Source of the DNA: Bryobacteraceae bacterium
Lineage (GTDB): Bacteria > Acidobacteriota > Terriglobia > Bryobacterales > Bryobacteraceae
Assembly (NCBI GenBank): GCA_023384675.1
Contig: JAHDVK010000022.1
Location: 1 to 64,000 of the forward strand
DNA length: 64,000 nucleotides
Reading direction: 5' to 3'
The position numbers were made by a program, and so were the translations under genes. Of the stretch, positions 50,986-59,843 are shown piece after piece. The notes under the pieces were generated by a model. The model saw only the letters and a list, made by a program, of their open reading frames with translations. It had not been told where the DNA came from and ran no database searches. How positions within the stretch are numbered: the stretch's first letter is position 1; every line of letters starts with the position of its first letter.

Positions 50986-52649
50986 GCGGCCGCGGCGCCG
51001 GGTGAGTGGATCAGGAAGATCTTGCGGGAGCCCAGGTCATGCAGCATCTCGGCCGTATTCCGGGGTGGTTCTTTAGAAACCGCCCAGAGGCGTCCGCTGG
51101 CGCGTGGCGCATACACCAGACCTCTCCGCTGGAGTTCGTAGATCAAGGGCGGCAGTTCCAGGTCGCTTGTGAGCCGGTCGCCGGTTCTCCAGTGCGTCCG
51201 CAAATAGTCGGCCGCCTTCGCAGCCTCGCGGAAAGCGCCCGTTTCCACGGACCGGGGGATCGATTGCGAGGCATGGATCCGCAGGCCCTGCCAGCAAACC
51301 AGCGCCAGAAGAACGGCTCCGGCCCAGCGCGTCCGGCCTCCCAGACGGCCCAAGCCACAAGCCACGAGCAGCAACCAGGGCAGGGATAGCCACAGCCAGA
51401 CCCGCGTATATGGCATCGCCGGGTAGATGAACAGCGCCGCGGCGAGCCATGCCGCGGAGATGGAGGCCAGTCCGGCGCTCCGCCAACCTGCCGCGGCCGC
51501 CGCGCAGAGCGCCGTCCAGAGCCACCCGGGCACGTCCTGCCCCCAATGGCTCCAGAGCCTGAGCGCAAATTGCGGGATCCCCCGGAGGGCATCGGCGCGG
51601 GCAAGCGGCTGCATTTCGGGCGTAATCGCCGCGGCGAAACCGCTTGCTGTCAACGCCGGCGCGTAAAGGACCAGCGTGAGCGCGCCCGCCCCCAGCAACG
51701 CGGGGCCGGCCTCCCGCCAGGCCGCGGCGCGCCCCGCCAGGACCCACAGCGCGAGCGGAGCCAGCGCGTAGAGCGCCACCGGAATGGTGTACAGCCACAG
51801 CGCCGCCAGAATCGCAAACCAGATCCAGGCGCCGGCGTCCGCTTGCTTCCTGAGCTTCACGCAAAGCGGGATCATTAAAAGAAACAGCAGTCCGAACAAC
51901 GTATAGCCGCGGGCATTGGCCGAATAGAAGACCCACGGCCAACTCACGGCCACCAGCGCCGCCGCGGGCAGTGCCGCCGCCCGACCCTGCAGCGCCACTG
52001 CCGCCAGCGCCGCCGCCGGAACCATGAGCGTCCCAGCCAGCAGCGCCGTCAGCCGGATGGCCCATGGCTCCCCGCCGAACAGAGCCGTCGCCACATGTGC
52101 CAGGACCGTATGAAGAATGTGATTATTCGGCGCCGGGTAATACGCGATTCCGTAAATCAAGGGCTTCGAGACGAACTCCAGGTAGGTCACCGATTCGTCC
52201 ACGCGCATCGGCTGGCCGAGATACGCCGCCCTGAGAACGAGAGCCGCCGCGGTAATGGCGGCCAAGACCGCCCACCTGGCACGCAGTTCAACCCCGGCCC
52301 AGACGCGGGCTTCCCACAGAGTGGCACCCGCCTGACGGCAGCCCTGGTCCAGAGCCCCGCGGAACCGCCATAGCGCCCCCGCTATCAGGATGCAGATCGC
52401 GAATGCCGCCAACGACTTGCGCTGCATAGCCGCGATCCTTGGCAAGGGAAAGCCGCTGGCCGAGCCGTCCGGCGCCAGGGCGTCCAGACGCGCCTTCACT
52501 GCCTCCGGCGGCAGCAGCCCCGACACCAGGCAAAAACCAGACGAAACCACGAGTCCGCCCATCACCACAATGAGCAGAATCCGCGTGAAAAGAAGCGGCT
52601 GCGCCCGCCGCCCGGGGCCTCCGCTGGCTACTCCGGATTCTTCACCCAA
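50604..52649 (-). CDS. GT39/ArnT-like membrane glycosyltransferase with aberrant C-terminal extension
   Basis: 681 codons from TTG 52649 (GGGAG upstream). Multi-pass protein (10 or more helices) with AYLGQPMRVDESVTYLEFVS, the D-E motif of the first periplasmic loop of PMT/ArnT-type transferases, and YYPAPNNHILHTVLAHVATALFG. It would use a polyprenyl-phosphate sugar as donor. Family-like sequence ends near KIFLIHSPGAAAAYG (about 50990). The remaining ~127 codons run antisense through the polyferredoxin gene and are low-complexity, as expected if the original stop was lost by a deletion. Possibly non-functional. Confidence 0.78.
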   Translation of the reverse strand: MGEESGVASGGPGRRAQPLLFTRILLIVVMGGLVVSSGFCLVSGLLPPEAVKARLDALAPDGSASGFPLPRIAAMQRKSLAAFAICILIAGALWRFRGALDQGCRQAGATLWEARVWAGVELRARWAVLAAITAAALVLRAAYLGQPMRVDESVTYLEFVSKPLIYGIAYYPAPNNHILHTVLAHVATALFGGEPWAIRLTALLAGTLMVPAAALAAVALQGRAAALPAAALVAVSWPWVFYSANARGYTLFGLLFLLMIPLCVKLRKQADAGAWIWFAILAALWLYTIPVALYALAPLALWVLAGRAAAWREAGPALLGAGALTLVLYAPALTASGFAAAITPEMQPLARADALRGIPQFALRLWSHWGQDVPGWLWTALCAAAAAGWRSAGLASISAAWLAAALFIYPAMPYTRVWLWLSLPWLLLVACGLGRLGGRTRWAGAVLLALVCWQGLRIHASQSIPRSVETGAFREAAKAADYLRTHWRTGDRLTSDLELPPLIYELQRRGLVYAPRASGRLWAVSKEPPRNTAEMLHDLGSRKIFLIHSPGAAAAYGWPNSWARGISSRYTSSGTWVPQWPVNCAASTMPKKMPATPAATAHGATRQRFGPAVFRSSAPSAGHTATHSRHPMHSAERICTSVSTGRIEGQALAHFAQSMHFAGSRRMRTGLSIEAKPISAP

Positions 52650-52698
52650 GCACGTTCTCCCGGCTTTGAGACATTCACCGCTTTCCGCCGAACCGCCA

Positions 52699-53904
52699 TC
52701 ACCAGTTCGTAATTGACCCGTCCGGGCGCCGGTACACCGGGATCGGCTGGCTAAACGACGTGATTTCGGCCATCATCTTGACCTTGGACGAATCGAATTC
52801 CACACCGAGGCCCGGAGCCTCCACCGGATGCATCTTGCCGTTGCGGAAATCATAGGAGCGTGGCAGATAGGGAATCTCGCGCGTCCCGTCGCCGAGCATC
52901 TCCATGATCACCGGCCCGGGAAACGCCGCGCAGGCGTGCACAAGTGCTGCCTCCGCGATGGGACCCGTGAAGTGCGGCGCCAGCCCCACGTAATGCGTCT
53001 CGCACAGCGCGGCGATTTTCATAAACTCCGTGATGCCGCCCGAATTCGGCAGCGAGACACGGCAATAGTCGATCAGATCGTTCTCGATCAGGTGCCGGAT
53101 GTCCCACTTGTCACTGTGATGCTCGCCCACCGCGATCGGCGATTTCACCTGCGGCCGCAGCTTTTCGTACAGCGCCTGGTACTCGGAGCGGACCAGATCC
53201 TCCAGGAACAAGGGATTCAGCGGCTCCAGCAACTGCGCCAGCCGCACAGCATCGGCGTAATCCAACCGCGTGTGAAAGTCGATCGCCCAATCGCCCTCGG
53301 GACCCACGCCCTCGCGGATCTCGCGGCAGTGCTCGACGGTATGATCGATGCGCCGCCGCGCGTCGAACTGTCCCCCGTCGCCCGGCCCGGTCACCGAGGT
53401 GCGAAATGCCCGGAAGCCGGCCTCGATGCACGCCCGGGCGGTCTCGGCGGTGGTCCCCTTGCGGGGAAACCCGGTCGAGTAGCATTCGACATGGTCCCGC
53501 GTCCGCCCGCCCAGCAGTTCGTACACGGGCACGCCCAGCGCCTTGCCCTTGATGTCCCATAACGCCAGATCGAGCGCGCCTAACGCATGGATCTTCTCCC
53601 GCCCCGGCGGGTAGAAATGCCCGCGATAGACGTACTGCCAGAGATGCTCGATCCGGTTCGCCTCCTGGCCGATCAGCATCCCGGCGCACTGCTCGATGGT
53701 GTCGCGCGAGCCGCCCTCGCCGATGCCGGTGAGGCCCTGGTCGGTTTCCACGGTCACTACATGGAAGCTTTGATTGAAGATCGGCCGCGAGATCGGAGAC
53801 TCCCACAGCCGGATGCGCGTAATTTTGAGCTTCTGTAGCGCTGCGCGTGCCCGCGCCAGCAGACCGCCGCCCGCCAGAACCTGAAAGAGCTGCCGCCGGT
53901 TCAT
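52699..53904 (-). CDS. Enolase-superfamily dehydratase/racemase (mandelate racemase group), Tat-exported
   Basis: 401 residues; the start is one of two adjacent ATGs (53907/53904). MNRRQLFQVLAGGGLLARARA is a twin-arginine leader. The capping domain (ISRPIFNQSFHVVTVETDQGLTGIGEGGSRDTIEQ) precedes the barrel with metal ligands in WAIDFHTRLD, PLFLEDLVRSE and IAVGEHHSD, and a His in LAPHFTGPI. This is the metal triad of acid-sugar dehydratases such as galactonate dehydratase. The usual K-x-K is not seen (RAFRTSV instead). Substrate probably a sugar acid. Confidence 0.87.
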   Translation of the reverse strand: MNRRQLFQVLAGGGLLARARAALQKLKITRIRLWESPISRPIFNQSFHVVTVETDQGLTGIGEGGSRDTIEQCAGMLIGQEANRIEHLWQYVYRGHFYPPGREKIHALGALDLALWDIKGKALGVPVYELLGGRTRDHVECYSTGFPRKGTTAETARACIEAGFRAFRTSVTGPGDGGQFDARRRIDHTVEHCREIREGVGPEGDWAIDFHTRLDYADAVRLAQLLEPLNPLFLEDLVRSEYQALYEKLRPQVKSPIAVGEHHSDKWDIRHLIENDLIDYCRVSLPNSGGITEFMKIAALCETHYVGLAPHFTGPIAEAALVHACAAFPGPVIMEMLGDGTREIPYLPRSYDFRNGKMHPVEAPGLGVEFDSSKVKMMAEITSFSQPIPVYRRPDGSITNW

Positions 53905-53968
53905 CATTCGGAAAGGGTATCCGATCTTGCGCGCCTGCGCCAGCAACGCCCCCGGAGACCGCTTCCGA

Positions 53969-53974
53969 TACAAT
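53969..53974 (+). promoter_or_regulatory. -10 element (TACAAT) for a leaderless sulfatase mRNA
   Basis: TACAAT ends 6 nt before ATG 53981; no Shine-Dalgarno lies between. Confidence 0.45.
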
Positions 53975-53980
53975 CACCGC

Positions 53981-55372
53981 ATGAACCGCCGCCAGTTTCT
54001 CGCCGCTCCGCTCGCCGCGCCTGCCGTGCTCGCGCAGGGGCGCAACACGCGCCCGAACATCCTTGTCCTCATTGCCGACGATCTCGGACTCCACACCGGC
54101 GCTTATGGCGATGCGCAGGCCAAGATGCCCAACCTCGACCGGATGGCCGCCGAAGGCGTGCGTTTCACCAACGCCTTCTGCACCACCGCCTCATGCAGCG
54201 CATCGCGTTCGGTGATTTTCACCGGACTCCACAACCACGCCAATGGGCAATACGGCCATGCGCACGCGTATCACAAGATGAGCCTGCTGCCGCACGTGAA
54301 GCCGCTTTCGGCCCTGCTGAAGCCAGCCGGCTACCGCACCGGCATTGCCGGCAAATTTCACGTCGCGCCAGCCGCGCAATTCGGCTGGGACTACTTCGCG
54401 GAGGGCCGCGGCCGCAACGTGCAATCCCTGGCCGAACGCTTCCAGAAGTTCCTGGATGCTACCGAGAACCGCCCCTGGTATATGCACATCGGCTACGATG
54501 ACCCTCACCGCCTCGGCCGCGGCTTCGGCAATGAACTCGAGCACCCCGGCGTCGTCAAAACCTCATTCGAGCCCAGCCTGATCCGCGTGCCCTCGTTCCT
54601 GCCCGATAACGAGCCCACCCGACGGGAAGTCGCCGAATATTACGAAGCCTCGAACCGCTTCGATCAGGGTGTGGGCATGATCCTCGACATCCTGCGGGCG
54701 CGGAATCAGCTCGACCGCACCATGATCGTCGTCATGAGCGACAACGGCATGGCTTTTCCCAACGCGAAGACGAATGTTTACGACGCCGGCGCCCGCCTGC
54801 CCCTGATCATCCGCGGACCTGACGCGCCGGCGGGTACTGTCAACGAAGCTCTTGTCCACTGGCCCGACCTCGTCCCGACGATGCTGGAATGGGCCGGGGC
54901 CAAGGGCCCTGAGTACGGCCTGCATGGGCGAAGCTTTGCGAACGTGCTGGGGCAGCCCCGGCCCGCCGGGTGGGACCAGGTCCACCTCTCCCACACCTTC
55001 CACGAAATCACGATGTATTACCCCATGCGCGGCACACGCACCCGCCAATACAAGTACCTTCGCAACCTCTATCCGGAGCTGGCCTTTCCACAAGCCTCGG
55101 ATCTGTGGGAGTCGCCGACGTGGCAAAGCGTCGTGAAGCTGGGCGACTCGGGCCGCGTCGGCATGCGGCCCGCCGCGCAGTATCTCCACCGCCCGGCGGA
55201 AGAGTTGTACGACATCACCGCCGATCCGGACGAGGTGAGCAATCTCGCGCACGTTCCCGCGCACAGCAAGGCCCTGGAGACCCTGCGGCGGGAGACCCAC
55301 GCGTTCCGGAAACGCACAAACGATCCCTGGCTGATCAACGACCGCGAAGGCCCGTTCGCGAACCTGGGTTAA
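53981..55372 (+). CDS. Tat-exported sulfatase, heparan N-sulfatase-like
   Basis: 463 residues from ATG 53981 (MNRRQFLAAPLAAPAVLAQG, Tat-like). NILVLIADDLGLHTGAYGD gives the DD metal site; SCSASRSVIFTGLHNHANGQYGHAHAYH has Cys72 in C-S-A-S-R, the variant motif of sulfoglucosamine-sulfohydrolase-like (S1_8) enzymes; HIGYDDPHRLGRG and VVMSDNGMAFPNAKTNVYDAGARLPLII follow. Expected to remove N- or O-sulfate from glucosamine-containing glycans. Divergent from the enolase-superfamily gene, 76 bp between starts. Confidence 0.92.
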   Translation: MNRRQFLAAPLAAPAVLAQGRNTRPNILVLIADDLGLHTGAYGDAQAKMPNLDRMAAEGVRFTNAFCTTASCSASRSVIFTGLHNHANGQYGHAHAYHKMSLLPHVKPLSALLKPAGYRTGIAGKFHVAPAAQFGWDYFAEGRGRNVQSLAERFQKFLDATENRPWYMHIGYDDPHRLGRGFGNELEHPGVVKTSFEPSLIRVPSFLPDNEPTRREVAEYYEASNRFDQGVGMILDILRARNQLDRTMIVVMSDNGMAFPNAKTNVYDAGARLPLIIRGPDAPAGTVNEALVHWPDLVPTMLEWAGAKGPEYGLHGRSFANVLGQPRPAGWDQVHLSHTFHEITMYYPMRGTRTRQYKYLRNLYPELAFPQASDLWESPTWQSVVKLGDSGRVGMRPAAQYLHRPAEELYDITADPDEVSNLAHVPAHSKALETLRRETHAFRKRTNDPWLINDREGPFANLG

Positions 55373-55408
55373 CTGGCGAGGCCGGGGGCAACGGCCCCGG
55401 ATCAGAGG

Positions 55409-56935
55409 TCAGACGTTGAACTCGATGCCTTGCGCCAGCGGCAGGCTGGCGCCCCAGTTGATCGTGACGGTCTGGCGGCGCATGTAGGCTTTCCAGGAAT
55501 CGCTGCCGGCCTCGCGGCCGCCGCCGGTTTCCTTTTCGCCGCCGAAGGCGCCGCCGATCTCCGCGCCGCTGGTGCCGATGTTCACGTTGGCGATGCCGCA
55601 GTCGCTGCCGCGCGCGCTGAGGAAGGTCTCGGCGGCAATCAGGTTGTTCGTGAAAATCGCGCTGCTGAGGCCCTGGGGCACGTTATTGTGCCATGCGATG
55701 GCCTCATCGAGCGTGCCGTACTCCATGATGTAGAGGATCGGGGCGAAGATCTCTTCCTGAACGATGGGCATATCCGGGCGGGCGCGCACGAGCGTGGGTT
55801 CGACGAAACAGGCGTCTTCCGGGCCGGTGTGCTTGCCGCCGCAAAGGATTTCGCCTCCTTCGGCGCGGACCCTTTCCAGGCCCTGCATCATTTCGTCCAC
55901 GGCCGCGCGGTTGATCAGCGGCCCCATCAGGGTTTGCGGATCGAGCGGGTCGCCGATGCGAATCTGCGCGTATGCGGCCTGGAGACGGCCGATGAAAGCG
56001 GGGGCGATGGACTTCTGCAGAAACAGGCGCCGGATGGTGGTACAACGTTGTCCGGCGGTGCCGACGGCCCCGAACAGCACCGCGCGCAAGGCGAGATCGA
56101 GGTTGGCATCTTCGGTCACGATCACGCCGTTGTTACCTCCGAGTTCAAGGATGGTGCGCCCCACGCGCCGCCCCACCACTTCGGCCACGCGGTAACCCAT
56201 GCGGCAACTGCCGGTGGCGCTGATCAGCGGGACGCGCCGGTCGTGCAGCAGCCGTTCGCCAACGCTGGAGCCCCGGCCGATCACGAGCGTGAAGACGCCC
56301 TCCCAGCCGTGCCGCGCCAGCACGGTGTTGCAGATGTTCTGGACGGCGATGGCGGTCAAGGGGGTTTCCGACGAGGGTTTCCAGATCGTGGCGTCGCCGC
56401 ACACCGCGGCGATGAGCGCATTCCAGCTCCACACCGCCACCGGGAAATTGAAGGCCGAGATCACACCCACCACGCCGAGCGGGTGCCACTGCTCGTACAT
56501 GCGGTGCTCGGGCCGCTCGCTGTGCATGGAGAGGCCGTAAAGCTGCCGCGAAAGGCCCACGGCAAAGTCGGCGATATCGATCATCTCCTGCACTTCGCCC
56601 TTGCCTTCGGCGAGGATTTTGCCCATTTCGAGGGCAACCAGCGCGCCCAGGTCATCCTTTTGGCGGCGCAATTCGTTGCCGATTTCGCGGACGATCTCGC
56701 CGCGCTTCGGCGCGGGCAGCATGCGCCAGCGGTCGAAGGTGGCGGCGGTATCGAGCATCACGGCCTCGTAGTCGTCCTCGGAGGCCATCAGCACGCGGGC
56801 GATTTCCTCGCCCGTGGCGGGATTGACGGAAATCAACTCGCCGCCGGTGGGCGCGGCGATCCACGAACGGCCGCAGGCGCCGGAGTTGACGGCGCGCAGG
56901 CCCAATCGTTCGAGTAGAGCTTGGCTGGTTGGCAT
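55409..56935 (-). CDS. ALDH7-type aldehyde dehydrogenase
   Basis: 508 residues. GVVGVISAFNFPVAVWSWN (NAD-binding), ILELGGNNGVIV (general-base Glu) and FGAVGTAGQRCTTIRRLFL (catalytic Cys) match the ALDH7 family, whose members oxidise alpha-aminoadipic semialdehyde/piperideine-6-carboxylate in lysine breakdown. GIANVNIGTSGAEIGGAFGGEKETGGGREAGSDSWKAYMRRQTVTINW is the conserved C-terminus of the family. Cytoplasmic, standing alone, no lysine-pathway neighbours. Confidence 0.92.
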   Translation of the reverse strand: MPTSQALLERLGLRAVNSGACGRSWIAAPTGGELISVNPATGEEIARVLMASEDDYEAVMLDTAATFDRWRMLPAPKRGEIVREIGNELRRQKDDLGALVALEMGKILAEGKGEVQEMIDIADFAVGLSRQLYGLSMHSERPEHRMYEQWHPLGVVGVISAFNFPVAVWSWNALIAAVCGDATIWKPSSETPLTAIAVQNICNTVLARHGWEGVFTLVIGRGSSVGERLLHDRRVPLISATGSCRMGYRVAEVVGRRVGRTILELGGNNGVIVTEDANLDLALRAVLFGAVGTAGQRCTTIRRLFLQKSIAPAFIGRLQAAYAQIRIGDPLDPQTLMGPLINRAAVDEMMQGLERVRAEGGEILCGGKHTGPEDACFVEPTLVRARPDMPIVQEEIFAPILYIMEYGTLDEAIAWHNNVPQGLSSAIFTNNLIAAETFLSARGSDCGIANVNIGTSGAEIGGAFGGEKETGGGREAGSDSWKAYMRRQTVTINWGASLPLAQGIEFNV

Positions 56936-57060
56936 ATGTTTGACTCCGTCGTTATTGTATGCGGCCCGGGGAGGAAGAAAAATCGCCCCGGCGCGTGATG
57001 CGACGCACGCGCCGGGGCGGGCCGGATTTTCACGGCCATGCAGGGAGGTTCAAACGCCGA

Positions 57061-57513
57061 CTAAATGCCGAGCTTTCGTACGGTTTTTTCGATCATTTCG
57101 GCTCGCGTCACCACGCCCACGCTGTGTGCGCGCAGCAGTTCACGTTGTTGGGCGGCGTTGCCTCGCTCGAGCAGATCCTTCTTGTTTCCAATGAAGAGAT
57201 CGAGGAGCGACGCCAGGTTCTTCAGCCGGTCGAACTCGCGCTGCTGCCGGGCATCGAGCGTCAGCCCGCTCTGATCGAGTTCCGCCACCAGCCGGCTGAT
57301 TTCGCTTGACTTCCTGACGAACTCATCGAGCCGCGATTCGGCGATGGAAACATCGGCCCGGCGGTTCTTCAGCTGCTTCGCGAGGTCATCGGCTATCACG
57401 CGGAGTTCGCGCGCTTCGCTGGTCAACTGCCCGGCGAGAGGCGCATTCGAGTTGGCGCTGGCCGGAATCAGGGCGAGCGCGCACACGAGGATCATCGAGA
57501 GAGTGGTCTTCAT
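57061..57513 (-). CDS. Secreted coiled-coil hypothetical protein
   Basis: 150 residues from ATG 57513. Signal peptide MKTTLSMILVCALALIPASAN. The mature part is almost entirely helical with heptad-like spacing (LTSEARELRVIADDLAKQLKNRRADVSIAESRLDEFVRKSSEISRLVAELDQSGLTLDARQQREFDRLKNLASLLDLFIGNKKDLLERG). Probably a periplasmic structural or adaptor protein. The ~240 bp between it and the next gene show nothing recognisable. Confidence 0.72.
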   Translation of the reverse strand: MKTTLSMILVCALALIPASANSNAPLAGQLTSEARELRVIADDLAKQLKNRRADVSIAESRLDEFVRKSSEISRLVAELDQSGLTLDARQQREFDRLKNLASLLDLFIGNKKDLLERGNAAQQRELLRAHSVGVVTRAEMIEKTVRKLGI

Positions 57514-57754
57514 TTCACGTTCTCCTTGATGCACCGCGGGCGTTCGCCTGCACGATACCTCTGCCGGGCGCCGCGGGGCTGAATTGTACTGGGAAGATCG
57601 GCGGGCATCCCGGGAGGGGATGCGCCTACACCCGATGAGATGCGTGGCGGATTTTTCGGGTTACAAAAACCGGATAGGGGTTTCACCAATTCCCGCGGGG
57701 GCCTCGCTGGGCATAGAATGGCGGTGAGGATTCGGCGGCCGAGGAGGCAGATCG

Positions 57755-58168
57755 ATGCAGACGCATGTCAAGGTACTCGCTTGGTTGAATGTGGTTTTGG
57801 GAGGAATGGGCGTGGTCTTTGCCCTCGGCGCGATGGCCAGCGCGCAGTGGCTGGCTCAGGTGCTGCACGACGTCAATGCCGAATTCGAGGTGCCGCTGGC
57901 GCTGATTCAGGTTGTGGTGACGGTGATTCTCGGCACAATTATGGTATCGTCGCTGCCGTGCCTGATTCTCGGTTTCGGACTATTGAATTTCCGGCCCTGG
58001 GCGCGAATCCTCGGTCTGCTGCTTTGCGCGCTTCTGCTGTTGAACTTCCCGTTCGGCACAGCGGTCGCCCTGTATGGCTTCTGGGTGCTGCTGAAGCCTG
58101 AGACGGAGGCGTTATTCCAACCCGCCGGCGCTACAAACTACGCAGGTGGAAGCCGCCATCCACATTGA
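57755..58168 (+). CDS. Hypothetical membrane protein
   Basis: 137 residues from ATG 57755, with GAGGAGG upstream. Three or four hydrophobic helices (LAWLNVVLGGMGVVFALGAMASAQWLAQVL; VPLALIQVVVTVILGTIMVSSLPCLILGFGLLNF; WARILGLLLCALLLLNFPFGTAVALYGFWVLL). The layout recalls small DUF4149/DUF2127-like membrane proteins, without a firm assignment. Its last 38 bp overlap the convergent SDR gene, so the C-terminal tail (NYAGGSRHPH) may be a recent extension. Confidence 0.7.
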   Translation: MQTHVKVLAWLNVVLGGMGVVFALGAMASAQWLAQVLHDVNAEFEVPLALIQVVVTVILGTIMVSSLPCLILGFGLLNFRPWARILGLLLCALLLLNFPFGTAVALYGFWVLLKPETEALFQPAGATNYAGGSRHPH

Positions 58169-58874
58169 TCACCGTGCCCGTGGAATAGTCCAGCAGGCCA
58201 TCGGCGATGGCGCGAACCGCTTTAGCGATGTCCGCCGCCTCCCCCATGCGCCGCTGCGGCAGCAGCCCGCCCTTGATCTTCTCGTCGTACACCTGCTCCA
58301 CTTTCGCGATCATATCGGTGCGGATGATGCCGGGGCGGATTTCGAACACCTGCACATTCTCACCGGCCAGGCGCTGAGCGTAGAGCGCCACCGACATGCT
58401 GAGCCCGGCCTTTGAAACGCAATACTCCGCGCGATTCACTGACGCCGTATAGCTGCTGATGGAGGTGACAAAGACGATGCGGCCGCGGCCCTGCTCCACC
58501 ATCCAACTGGCCGCCTGCTGGGTGAGGAAGTGCGGACCTTTCAGATTGGTGTTGATCAGTTCGTCGAAGCTCTCCTCGGTGGCTTCCAGCATGTCGCGGC
58601 GCTCGCGGGGCGCGATGCCGGCGTTGTTGACGAGCAGATCGAGCCGTCCGTACTTCTCCTTGGCGTGCGCCAGCACGGCGGCGCGGTCTGCCGCCGAGCC
58701 GATGTCGCATTGGAAGATGTCCGCGCCGCATTCGGCGGTGAGAGATTCGGCGGCGTCGCGGCGGCCGCGATAGGTGGCGATGACCGTGTGAGTCCGCGCG
58801 AGCTCAAGCGCGATGCCGCGGCCGATGCCGCGGCTGGCGCCGGTAATCAGGGCGACTGGCTGGCTGTGGGTCAT
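58131..58874 (-). CDS. SDR-family oxidoreductase (FabG-like)
   Basis: 247 residues. ALITGASRGIGRGIALELARTH (TGxxxGIG), NNAGIAPRERRDML, FVTSISSYTASVNRAEYCVSKAGL (catalytic Ser and YxxxK), EIRPGIIRTDM and GTVINVDGGFHL. The FabG-like length and motifs point to a 3-ketoacyl-ACP reductase or sugar dehydrogenase; context does not decide. Encoded opposite the membrane-protein gene with a 38-bp convergent overlap. Confidence 0.92.
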   Translation of the reverse strand: MTHSQPVALITGASRGIGRGIALELARTHTVIATYRGRRDAAESLTAECGADIFQCDIGSAADRAAVLAHAKEKYGRLDLLVNNAGIAPRERRDMLEATEESFDELINTNLKGPHFLTQQAASWMVEQGRGRIVFVTSISSYTASVNRAEYCVSKAGLSMSVALYAQRLAGENVQVFEIRPGIIRTDMIAKVEQVYDEKIKGGLLPQRRMGEAADIAKAVRAIADGLLDYSTGTVINVDGGFHLRSL

Positions 58875-58946
58875 GGGTTTCCTTCGGAAGCAGGCGCTGC
58901 AAGGCTGAGGGTGAGCAACAAGAAGTCCGCGGCGGCGCGAAGCGCT

Positions 58947-59843
58947 TCACTGGTCCTCCGCTTTGCCGCGAATTCGCGTCAGGAGCTGCGAAGCCACCTC
59001 GCGGCCCCGGCCCAGCGCGGCTTCATAGGCTTCGTGCCGCTCTTCGCGCGTCAGACCATAGCCGATGCGGTAAAGGCGCTCGAGCGACAGACCCACGGCG
59101 TAGGTGCCCGCATAGGCGATGGCCGCCTTCGGAATCAGTCCGCCTCCGAAGGGGATCTTGCCGGTCAACTGGCGGGCGGCGGCGCGCCAGCCCCACGCTC
59201 CAGCCACCAGCGAGCCGATTTCGGTCCGTTGCTCCCGGTAGCCCACGGCGCGGTCGCTCGCGGCGGCGAGCAGGAATGCCATCCGGATCTGATTCACGGT
59301 GAGCACCGCGGTGTCGGAGGCGAATTCGCCCACGGCCCACGGCAACTGGCCCGCATTGGGCAGCACGTTGGGCAGCGCCGTCATCAGGCTGAACAGCGCG
59401 TTCTCGCGGGCGATGGTCTGAATCGTGTGGCGCGCCACGGCGTCGCGGAAGGGCGGGAAGTAGCGGGCCAGCGGCAGGGCGATTTCGTTGCGGTGCTCGA
59501 TCAAGCTTTCCACCAGGCGCTCGGGCCGCTCCGGGTCGAACGAAAATGCGTCCATGTCCGCCGTCCAGCCCTCGGGCGGCAGGATGCCACGTTCATAGAA
59601 TACAAGCTGGTAGCGCCCGCCGCTGCCGGCGGCATCGCACGCCCGCGTCAATGTCTGAACGGCCAGCATGCGCTTCTCGCGCGAGATCTGCGCGGGCAGC
59701 AGGAAGTCCTCCATGCGGGCGTAGGTGGCGCTGGAAGCGGCATCCAGGAGGATTCGCACGCGCTTCGTGGCCGTCTCGCGGATCTCATTCGGATTCAAAT
59801 GCGAGATGGCGCGGCGGATCTGTTGGATGAACTGAGTGGTCAT
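58947..59843 (-). CDS. DUF697-like protein
   Basis: 298 residues from ATG 59843. The N-terminal half is helical and charged (IQQIRRAISHLNPNEIRETATKRVRILLDAASSATYARMEDFLLP). The C-terminal half carries the DUF697-like stretch: VNQIRMAFLLAAASDRAVGYREQRTEIGSLVAGAWGWRAAARQLTGKIPFGGGLIPKAAIAYAGTYAVGLSLERLYRIG, with two weakly hydrophobic helices. DUF697 is often joined to GTPases; none is seen here. The start lies inside the PD-(D/E)XK gene (59-bp overlap), so the two are co-translated. Confidence 0.8.
   Translation of the reverse strand: MTTQFIQQIRRAISHLNPNEIRETATKRVRILLDAASSATYARMEDFLLPAQISREKRMLAVQTLTRACDAAGSGGRYQLVFYERGILPPEGWTADMDAFSFDPERPERLVESLIEHRNEIALPLARYFPPFRDAVARHTIQTIARENALFSLMTALPNVLPNAGQLPWAVGEFASDTAVLTVNQIRMAFLLAAASDRAVGYREQRTEIGSLVAGAWGWRAAARQLTGKIPFGGGLIPKAAIAYAGTYAVGLSLERLYRIGYGLTREERHEAYEAALGRGREVASQLLTRIRGKAEDQ

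Noticed and set aside
55430-56917. 495-codon plus-strand frame opposite the ALDH7 gene
   Set aside because: Antisense of a conserved dehydrogenase; His/Gly/Ala-rich and motif-free.
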